Source: Pseudomonadota bacterium (lineage in GTDB: Bacteria > Desulfobacterota > Desulfobacteria > Desulfobacterales > RPRI01). From it: a stretch of DNA of 7,036 nucleotides. Location: the NCBI GenBank assembly GCA_018830925.1, contig JAHJRK010000303.1, positions 1 through 7,036 of the forward strand, read 5' to 3'. Under the pieces are notes generated by a model that saw nothing but the letters and a program-made list of their open reading frames with translations, ran no database searches and was not told the origin of the DNA. Shown here piece after piece: positions 1 through 4,752 of this stretch. Position 1 is the stretch's first letter. The number at the start of each line of letters is the position of its first letter. The position numbers and the translations under genes were made by a program.

Positions 1-381
1 AATGCTGCTTCCTCCCTTTTCAACAAATTCCGTTGGAATTATAACTTTGGAGGCAGATATATAATCTGAAAAAAAAGTATGAAGAACTACCGGAAGGTAA
101 GGAATTCTTTGCCTGAGTTTTTTCAACAACAGAGATTCTTCTGCGTCAGGGAGGTCCGGATCAAGAATTAAAAGATCGGCTGGTTCACGATGATATGCCC
201 ATTTCAGTACTTCCCGGCCGTTTTCAGCCAGTTCGACAGAGTAGCCTTCGGCCATCATTTCGCGCCGTAAAAATTCCCGCACATTTGAATTGCGGTCGGC
301 AATTAATATTTTGATCATTTTTTTCAAAGCTTTATTCCCGGGGAAATTGTTTAAGATGATTAAAAGCAAGGTATGTGCCAT
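1..381 (-). CDS. Stand-alone response regulator receiver protein (C-terminus off the left edge)
   Basis: I translated this by hand from the minus strand; 127 codons stay open to the window edge. From the internal Met (ATG at 318) it begins MIKILIADRNSNVREFL and follows the CheY-like fold. The acidic Asp is D8 (29 from the upstream ATG) and the phospho-acceptor Asp is D53 (74) in LLILDPDLPD. The switch Thr is T81 (102) in PVVLHTFF, and the conserved Lys is K101 (122) in EFVEK. The second acidic-pocket residue, normally Asp or Glu, is Arg (R9). The window ends near the expected end of a receiver of about 120 residues, so this is probably a single-domain protein, but an output domain beyond the edge cannot be excluded. 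I chose the ATG at 381 because a GAGGA ribosome-binding site lies 8 nt upstream and the frame stays open. The ATG at 318 fits the domain boundary better but has only a weak upstream site. The partner kinase is not in view. Confidence 0.8.
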   Translation of the reverse strand, partial: MAHTLLLIILNNFPGNKALKKMIKILIADRNSNVREFLRREMMAEGYSVELAENGREVLKWAYHREPADLLILDPDLPDAEESLLLKKLRQRIPYLPVVLHTFFSDYISASKVIIPTEFVEKGGSSI

Positions 382-389
382 GTTTAATT

Positions 390-394
390 TCCTC
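390..394 (-). promoter_or_regulatory. Ribosome-binding site favouring the upstream start of the receiver gene
   Basis: On the minus strand GAGGA lies 8 nt before the ATG at 381. The alternative start at 318 is preceded by an A-rich run, with only a GGGA about 14-18 nt away. This is why the longer form is listed, although the extra 21 residues are outside the receiver domain. Confidence 0.5.
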
Positions 395-475
395 ACAATA
401 TTTTAATAAGAGCCTTTAATTATTGAAATATTGGCATTGTGCTGACCGGGTATAAAAGCGGTACATTGTCGGAAA

Positions 476-494
476 ATTTTACACAGTGTAAAAT
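476..494. promoter_or_regulatory. Perfect 9-1-9 palindrome, candidate operator
   Basis: ATTTTACAC, a single A, then GTGTAAAAT: the two 9-bp arms are exact reverse complements. The size and symmetry match the site of a dimeric helix-turn-helix repressor such as a TetR- or GntR-type protein, but the regulator is not in the window. It lies about 100 bp upstream of the receiver gene and about 290 bp upstream of the yjgR-like gene, so it could act on either or on the small ORF at 509. Confidence 0.45.
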
Positions 495-508
495 ATAACT
501 GGAGCAGT

Positions 509-559
509 ATGTTATCCCATGTCTTTCTCAACGGTTTTGGGAAAAAATTCAGTTCCTGA
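509..559 (+). other. Possible 16-codon leader peptide ORF
   Basis: ATG at 509 is preceded by GGAG at 501-504, 4 nt away. It reads MLSHVFLNGFGKKFSS and ends on TGA at 557-559. The peptide is unknown to me. Its end overlaps a nested inverted repeat: an outer stem CGGTTT/AAACCG at 532-537 and 568-573, and an inner stem TTCAG/CTGAA at 548-552 and 556-560 with a 3-nt loop. ORFs this short arise by chance, no run of regulatory codons is visible, and no poly-T tract follows the stem, so this is weak. Confidence 0.15.
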
Positions 560-594
560 AATAAAGGAAACCGCCGAATATAAAATCATTGCAT

Positions 595-627
595 AAGGAG
601 CTTTTTACAAGTCCATCAGTCTTGACA
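595..627. repeat. Possible degenerate copy of an interspersed repeat
   Basis: The stretch CTTTTTACAAGTCCATCAG (601-619) and its flanks resemble, from memory, one half of the TTTTTACGAGTCCATCA-type inverted repeats scattered between genes in Desulfobacterales genomes. Only one half is visible here and no second copy occurs in the window, so the call rests on recollection. Confidence 0.2.
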
Positions 628-680
628 ATCTGATAAATAAAATGGGAAAAACATAATAACAGGCATTATTATTCTGATAT

Positions 681-710
681 ATAACAAAACAGCCCGGATT
701 ATGCTATAAG
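681..710 (+). promoter_or_regulatory. Extended -10 promoter for the yjgR-like gene
   Basis: TATAAG at 705-710 is preceded by TG at 702-703, giving the extended -10 form TGCTATAAG. A -35-like ATAACA (4 of 6 matches to TTGACA) sits at 681-686 with an 18-bp spacer. Transcription would begin near 717, leaving a leader of about 65 nt. A second, weaker pair lies just upstream: ATAACA at 656-661, a 16-bp spacer, then TGA-TATATA at 675-683. Confidence 0.4.
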
Positions 711-770
711 TTTCTGGAAAGTGTTTTTGAAACGGTCCGGGGAAAAACATTTTTTACAGTTGCTCTCTTC

Positions 771-776
771 AGGAGG
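771..776 (+). promoter_or_regulatory. Strong ribosome-binding site for the yjgR-like gene
   Basis: AGGAGG lies 5 nt upstream of the ATG at 782, a near-perfect Shine-Dalgarno match, and fixes that start. Confidence 0.8.
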
Positions 777-781
777 AAGCC

Positions 782-2245
782 ATGTCCCGAAACGAATCAT
801 TTATCATAGGCGGAGAGAATTTTCAGCCTGTTATCCAGTTGGGCCGGATGAGTAACCGCCATGGGATGATTGCCGGCGCTACCGGCACCGGAAAAACAGT
901 TACGCTGCAGGTAATGGCGGAGGGCTTTTCCCGCATGGGTGTGCCCGTGTTCGCTGCTGACATAAAGGGAGATCTTTCCGGCCTCGCCGCCGCAGGAAAA
1001 CCTCATCCCAAAATAGATGAACGCCTCAAGCAAATTTCTGTAGTGGATTACCAGCAGTTTCAGAGTCCTGTTGTTTTCTGGGATGTTTACGGTGTGAACG
1101 GTCATCCTATACGTACGACTATTTCCGAAATGGGTCCGCTGCTGCTTGCCAACCTTCTTGAGCTCAATGACACACAGGAGGGTGCTCTCTACGCCGCATT
1201 CCGCATCGCGGATGACCAGGGTTTGCTGATGCTGGATCTCAAGGATTTAAAGGCCATGATTGCCTGGATGGCGGACAACGCAAAGAAATTACGCAGCGAA
1301 TACGGAAACCTGGCGCCCGCCAGCATCGGTTCCATCCAGCGCAGTCTGATGGTGCTTGAGGAACAGGGTGGCGACCGTTTTTTCGGTGAGCCTGCTGTTC
1401 AGATAAACGATCTGATGCATGTGGATTTCTCAGGCCGCGGCGTAATCAGCCTTCTGGATGCAACCAGGCTGTATGCACAGTCCCCGAAGGTATACACTGC
1501 GTTTATGTTGTGGATTCTTTCCGAGCTGTTTGAACAGCTTCCCGAGCAGGGTGATGCGGATCGTCCGCGCATGGTACTCTTTTTTGATGAGGCACATCTG
1601 ATTTTTAAGAATGCTCCTAAACCGCTTCTCGATAAAGTGGAGCAGGTTGTGAGGCTTATCAGATCGAAAGGTGTCGGTATATACTTCATAAGCCAGAGCC
1701 CTACCGACATTCCTGAAACGGTGATGGGACAGCTCGGTCTCAAGATTCAACACGCCCTCAGGGCTTTTACTCCCAGAGACAGACAGTCGGTTAAAACTAT
1801 TGCAGCCAACTTCCGGACCAATCCCGCCTTCGACACGGAAAAGATTATTACCGAACTTGGTATCGGCGAAGCGCTCGTTTCAACTCTCGATGAAAAAGGC
1901 GTTCCACTGCCCGTAAGACGCACTCTGATTGCCCCGCCCCAATCGCAGATTGGTCCGCTTGAAGCCGGAGAGCACACGGAATGCATGAATCGTTCTCCTT
2001 TACGCGGCCGCTACGATAATCCTGTCGACCGTGAATCGGCTTATGAACTTCTAAAGACCCGTACTGCCCATGAGACCGCTGATAAGGCTGAGCAACCATC
2101 TCCTAAACGTGCCGCCCAGAGCAGTCCCCGCCAGTCCATAGCTGAGGCTTTTATCAAGAGTGCTGCCCGCTCAATCGGCAGCCAGATCGGGAGCCGGATT
2201 ATTCGAGGGGTCCTGGGATCGGTCTTCGGGGGAGGGCGCCGATAA
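782..2245 (+). CDS. yjgR: YjgR / DUF853 HerA-like P-loop ATPase
   Basis: The 487-residue protein matches the E. coli YjgR family along its whole length, as judged from remembered sequence, and is close to its usual ~500 residues. The N-terminus has an NRHGMIAGATGTGKT block with Walker A at G32-T39. It is followed by VPVFAADIKGDLSGLA, the long GPLLLANLLELN segment, the FRIADDQGLLMLD block and a Walker B at 265-272 (VLFFDEAH, D269/E270). A QHALRAFTPRD segment and the ANPAFDTEKI-like block follow. The last ~80 residues start as a low-complexity Pro/Ser/Lys linker and end in the family's SAAR...RGVLGS...GGGRR tail. The family belongs to the HerA/FtsK-like motor ATPases. Its role in the cell is poorly defined: nucleic-acid translocation is an inference from the fold, and no NurA nuclease or other HerA partner is next to it. 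The start is set by a strong ribosome-binding site. Transcription probably begins at the extended -10 promoter upstream. Confidence 0.93.
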   Translation: MSRNESFIIGGENFQPVIQLGRMSNRHGMIAGATGTGKTVTLQVMAEGFSRMGVPVFAADIKGDLSGLAAAGKPHPKIDERLKQISVVDYQQFQSPVVFWDVYGVNGHPIRTTISEMGPLLLANLLELNDTQEGALYAAFRIADDQGLLMLDLKDLKAMIAWMADNAKKLRSEYGNLAPASIGSIQRSLMVLEEQGGDRFFGEPAVQINDLMHVDFSGRGVISLLDATRLYAQSPKVYTAFMLWILSELFEQLPEQGDADRPRMVLFFDEAHLIFKNAPKPLLDKVEQVVRLIRSKGVGIYFISQSPTDIPETVMGQLGLKIQHALRAFTPRDRQSVKTIAANFRTNPAFDTEKIITELGIGEALVSTLDEKGVPLPVRRTLIAPPQSQIGPLEAGEHTECMNRSPLRGRYDNPVDRESAYELLKTRTAHETADKAEQPSPKRAAQSSPRQSIAEAFIKSAARSIGSQIGSRIIRGVLGSVFGGGRR

Positions 2246-2290
2246 TAAGAACCTTGGCATTTTCCCATTTTTGTAGTCTATTGTACTCAT

Positions 2291-3016
2291 ATGAAAATTG
2301 CGGTTATTTCAGATATACACAGCAACATGGATGCATTTACCAAGGTTCTGGAGGATGCCGACAGGTCTTTTGCTGATGCGATGGTTTGCCTCGGAGATGT
2401 CATAGGTTACGGTCCGGAGCCTAATGAAGCTATCTGCCTTATTCGCGAACGAAATATTCCGACTGTAATGGGAAACCATGAACTGGGTGTAGCCGAATGT
2501 GAATACATGGAGCACCTGAATCCCATTGCATGCAGGTCATTACAGGTGACTATTGAAATGCTCTCTGAGAAATCTCTCCCTTTCGTGACAGGCCTCGAAC
2601 ATTTTTTGGTTTTATATGACTCCCGTTTTGTTCATGGCTTTCCTCCTGATTCTCCGACAACATACATGTTTGAAATTTCGAATGTAAAAATGAAGAACAT
2701 TTTCGGTCAATACAGAGAAAAGCTCTGTTTTACAGGCCATACCCATAACCCTGAGATAGTTGAATTTGACGGAAATTTCGTTGTCCGCACCCTGCTGAAG
2801 AGAGGAGTAACAAATCTGGACAAAGATAAGCGCTACATAATAAATGCCGGAAGCGTCGGGCAGCCGAGAGACGGCGACAATCATGCCAAGTATTTGATAT
2901 GGGATACGTCGGAAGATACAATTGAAGTAAAATATGTTTCTTATGATATCGAGTCGGTAGCAAATAAAATCATCAAGGCCGGGTTACCATCAATAAATGC
3001 GACAAGACTTATGTAA
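2291..3016 (+). CDS. Metallophosphoesterase, MJ0912-type (calcineurin-like fold)
   Basis: The 241-residue protein carries the full set of dimetal phosphoesterase motifs. These are D8-x-H10 in ISDIHSN, G35-D36 followed by VIGYGPEP, G61-N62-H63-E64, and G149-H150-T151-H152. The N185-AGSVGQPRDGD block is typical of the Metallophos_2 (PF12850) proteins related to MJ0912 and YfcE. The family hydrolyses phosphodiesters or phosphomonoesters with two bound metal ions; the natural substrate cannot be read from the sequence. There is no signal peptide, so it is cytoplasmic. It starts 45 nt after the yjgR-like gene, yet I see no Shine-Dalgarno sequence before its ATG. The start is still right, because the first metal ligand is only eight residues in. 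Immediately downstream is the remnant of a Ser/Thr kinase gene, which suggests this enzyme once worked beside a kinase. That pairing is inference. Confidence 0.9.
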   Translation: MKIAVISDIHSNMDAFTKVLEDADRSFADAMVCLGDVIGYGPEPNEAICLIRERNIPTVMGNHELGVAECEYMEHLNPIACRSLQVTIEMLSEKSLPFVTGLEHFLVLYDSRFVHGFPPDSPTTYMFEISNVKMKNIFGQYREKLCFTGHTHNPEIVEFDGNFVVRTLLKRGVTNLDKDKRYIINAGSVGQPRDGDNHAKYLIWDTSEDTIEVKYVSYDIESVANKIIKAGLPSINATRLM

Positions 3017-3032
3017 GGCAGGTTCTTGCAAT

Positions 3033-3037
3033 AAGGA
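3033..3037 (+). promoter_or_regulatory. Ribosome-binding site of the kinase remnant
   Basis: AAGGA lies 5 nt before the ATG at 3043. The translation signal of the broken kinase gene is thus still intact, so the short peptide may still be made. Confidence 0.5.
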
Positions 3038-3042
3038 ATTAA

Positions 3043-3120
3043 ATGAATCGTATTGGTAAATACAGGATATGCGGTCTTTTAGGAAAAGGAGGGATGGGAG
3101 TTGAGGGATCGGGAGCATAA
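3043..3120 (+). pseudogene. N-terminal remnant of a bacterial Ser/Thr protein kinase
   Basis: The 25 codons read MNRIGKYRICGLLGKGGMGV and then five unrelated residues before TAA at 3118-3120. The first 20 residues match the start of Hanks-type (eukaryotic-like) Ser/Thr kinases: a short lead, an IGKY-R-I beta strand, and the glycine-rich nucleotide loop G-x-GGMG-V, which in intact proteins continues into VY(K/R). The VAIK lysine, the HRD and DFG motifs and the whole catalytic lobe are absent, so this cannot be a kinase. It has its own ribosome-binding site and starts 26 nt after the metallophosphoesterase stop. The near-repeats GGGATGGGAG (3091-3100) and GGGATCGGGAG (3105-3115) flank the point where homology stops. 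A chance match is possible in so short a stretch, but position, start signal and motif agree. Confidence 0.6.
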
Positions 3121-3142
3121 AACATATGAGGTGAAAAAATGA
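3083..3142 (+). pseudogene. Possible C-terminal tail remnant of the same kinase gene
   Basis: In the next reading frame, codons from 3083 are open and read on through LRDREHKTYEVKK to TGA at 3140-3142. That TGA overlaps the acyltransferase ATG at 3139 as ATGA, the classic overlap of translationally coupled genes. If an internal deletion removed the middle of the kinase gene and shifted the frame, this would be its preserved 3' end. The tail is too short to assign to any family by itself. Confidence 0.25.
3128..3133 (+). promoter_or_regulatory. Ribosome-binding site of the acyltransferase gene
   Basis: GAGGTG lies 5 nt before the ATG at 3139 and supports that start. It falls inside the possible kinase tail, as expected for a coupled gene pair. 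Confidence 0.65.
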
Positions 3143-4650
3143 ACGGACATATTGCAATACCAGTCTGGTTGTTTGTTTTGCTGATCATAGTGACTTGCGC
3201 AGCTGTTCTGGACAGAGTTTTGATTCCCAGCACCCGCTGGTTTATCCGGCGCAGAATAAACCGTGTAATTGATGAAATCAGCACTCGGCTTGATATTGAG
3301 ATCAGGCCTTTCCAGCTGACAAAAAGGCAGGTATTGATTGACCGGCTCGTCTATGATCCGAAGGTTATAGAAGCAGTACAGGCATATGCTCAGGAGAAAA
3401 AAATACCCCGTGAGGTTGCCCAGGCAAAAGTTATCACATATGCAAAGGAGATAGTGCCATCTTTTAATGCGTATCTTTATTTCAGAATCGGCTACTGGGT
3501 GGCAAAGAAGGCAGCAAGGTTGCTTTACAGGGTGAGGGTCGGTTTTGTCGACAATGAAGACCTTGCGAAGGTTGACCCAAAATCGACGGTGGTGTTTGTA
3601 ATGAACCATCGCAGCAACATGGATTATGTTCTAGTGGCGTTTCTTGCCGCAGAGCGCACCACTCTTTCTTATGCTGTCGGGGAATGGGCCAAGATATGGC
3701 CGCTTCAAATGCTTATTAAATACATGGGCGCTTTTTTCGTGAGGAGAAATTCCGGAAACCGGTTGTACCGTCAGGTACTGGAAAGGTATATCCATATGGC
3801 GACAAAGGAGGGCGTGTGCCAGGCCGTCTTCATTGAAGGCGGACTGACCCGCGATGGGTGCCTGAGGCCGCCGAAGCTGGGTCTGCTTGACTATATGCTG
3901 CGGGGTTTTCAACCTGAGGATGACCGGGATGTTGTTTTCATACCCGTCGGAATAAATTATGACAGGACAATTGAAGACAGAAGCCTTCTCCGGGAACTCG
4001 ACCCTCAAGCCGAAAAGAGAAGCGTATGGTTTGTTTTTAAAACAACAGCCGGCTTTATTTTACACAACCTGTTGCTGATGATTCAAAACAAGTGGCACCG
4101 TTTCGGATTCGCATGCGTCAATTTTGGTCCGCATATATCAGCGCGAAAACATTGCAGGGAAAACGGCATCAATTTCGGATCAATGACCCGTGAAGCACGT
4201 TTCCGGGAAGTTGAAAAACTTTCATATAAATTGCTCGATTCCATTAAAACCATCATCCCTGTTTTGCCTGTTCCCCTTGCATCGACAGTTCTTTTGGAAA
4301 ACCGGAGCAGATGGATATCCGAATTTGACTTGAAAGCCCGGATATTTAATTTAATCGAAGAATTGAAATCAAAAGGCGTAACTGTCAATGTTCCTGATAA
4401 AAATCGTGAAAGTGTTATTGAAATTGCATTAAACATGCTTAGAATCCGGAAAATGTTTATCGAGTCGGACGGATTAATCAGGGCGGACGCCGGCATGATC
4501 GGTGTTTTATCTTATTATGCAAACTCAATTGTCCAGTGGCGGCAAGAGAACGATATGAAAGTTGCCGTGGATTTGAAAAAGAAAGATGCGCAGGAAGAAA
4601 TAATAGATGTCTCCCGTTTGAAGAAAAAACCGGTTCCGTCGTCTTCGTAA
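3139..4650 (+). CDS. PlsB-like glycerol-3-phosphate acyltransferase (membrane-anchored)
   Basis: This 503-residue protein should move an acyl chain onto glycerol-3-phosphate or a related acceptor at the inner membrane, the first step of phospholipid synthesis. A hydrophobic segment at residues 5-24 anchors the N-terminus. The acyltransferase blocks are in order. Block I is N156-H157-RSNM-D162 (the HX4D catalytic pair). Block II is G197-AFFVRR (197-203) followed by NSGNRLY. Block III is F-I-E233-G-G-LTRDG, then RPPKLG. Block IV is VFIPVGINYD (266-275). The EGG form of block III and the GxxFxRR...GNxLY spacing point to the PlsB/DHAPAT branch rather than to PlsC. The protein is shorter than E. 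coli PlsB (about 800 residues) and lacks much of its N-terminal region, so many databases would call it simply a 1-acyl-sn-glycerol-3-phosphate acyltransferase. The C-terminal 200 residues follow the PlsB-type tail. All catalytic residues are present. Confidence 0.85.
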   Translation: MNGHIAIPVWLFVLLIIVTCAAVLDRVLIPSTRWFIRRRINRVIDEISTRLDIEIRPFQLTKRQVLIDRLVYDPKVIEAVQAYAQEKKIPREVAQAKVITYAKEIVPSFNAYLYFRIGYWVAKKAARLLYRVRVGFVDNEDLAKVDPKSTVVFVMNHRSNMDYVLVAFLAAERTTLSYAVGEWAKIWPLQMLIKYMGAFFVRRNSGNRLYRQVLERYIHMATKEGVCQAVFIEGGLTRDGCLRPPKLGLLDYMLRGFQPEDDRDVVFIPVGINYDRTIEDRSLLRELDPQAEKRSVWFVFKTTAGFILHNLLLMIQNKWHRFGFACVNFGPHISARKHCRENGINFGSMTREARFREVEKLSYKLLDSIKTIIPVLPVPLASTVLLENRSRWISEFDLKARIFNLIEELKSKGVTVNVPDKNRESVIEIALNMLRIRKMFIESDGLIRADAGMIGVLSYYANSIVQWRQENDMKVAVDLKKKDAQEEIIDVSRLKKKPVPSSS

Positions 4651-4680
4651 ATAGTGAATTGAAAATAAATTGCCTTTAAC

Positions 4681-4727
4681 GAGGTGTTATGCAAGGATCT
4701 TATTGTGATAGTGACCGCAAGGATTAA
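4681..4727 (+). other. Possible 12-codon ORF with ribosome-binding site before ettA
   Basis: GAGG at 4681-4684 lies 4 nt before ATG at 4689. The frame reads MQGSYCDSDRKD and stops at TAA 4725-4727, just ahead of the ettA ribosome-binding site. I do not recognise the peptide. It could be a short upstream ORF that keeps ribosomes on the message, or simply chance. Confidence 0.15.
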
Positions 4728-4734
4728 TTTATAA

Positions 4735-4738
4735 GGAG
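4735..4738 (+). promoter_or_regulatory. Ribosome-binding site of ettA with unusually long spacing
   Basis: GGAG, within AAGGAG, lies 14 nt before the ATG at 4753, longer than the usual 5-10 nt. An in-frame TGA at 4744-4746 rules out an earlier start. The long gap would be expected to lower initiation. Confidence 0.45.
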
Positions 4739-4752
4739 CGATTTGAAATAAA

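Larger units (their letters stand above)
382..781. other. Divergent intergenic region, about 400 bp, no firm gene
   Basis: This gap separates the minus-strand receiver gene from the plus-strand yjgR-like gene. No ORF longer than about 20 codons in it looks coding. It holds a perfect palindrome at 476-494, a possible TATAAA box at 451-456 without a convincing -35 partner, a 16-codon ORF with its own ribosome-binding site, a nested stem at 532-573, a repeat-like stretch at 595-627, and promoter-like boxes at 656-710. A weak stem, TGTTTTT at 722-728 against AAAAACA at 743-749, lies in the presumed 5' untranslated region of the downstream gene. No clear intrinsic terminator is visible. Confidence 0.6.

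Noticed and set aside
431..443. TGGC...GC as a sigma-54 promoter
   Set aside because: The GG and GC pairs are 8 bp apart rather than the 12 the family needs.
622..659. TTGACA at 622-627 as a -35 box
   Set aside because: It is a perfect -35 match, but no acceptable -10 lies 16-18 bp downstream. The nearest AT-rich hexamers are at the wrong distance.
1399..1753. Two overlapping minus-strand ORFs of over 100 codons inside the yjgR-like gene
   Set aside because: Both are antisense shadows of conserved blocks in the ATPase, with no start signals or recognisable folds.
782..2245. HerA-NurA type DNA repair or defence operon
   Set aside because: The ATPase has the YjgR/DUF853 architecture, no NurA nuclease, Sir2 or other partner is adjacent, and the neighbours are housekeeping genes.
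3079..3609. Long minus-strand ORF (176 codons) across the acyltransferase start
   Set aside because: It is antisense to a gene with complete family motifs and runs over the kinase scar. Its product is rich in Cys, His and Tyr with no recognisable domain, so it is a shadow.
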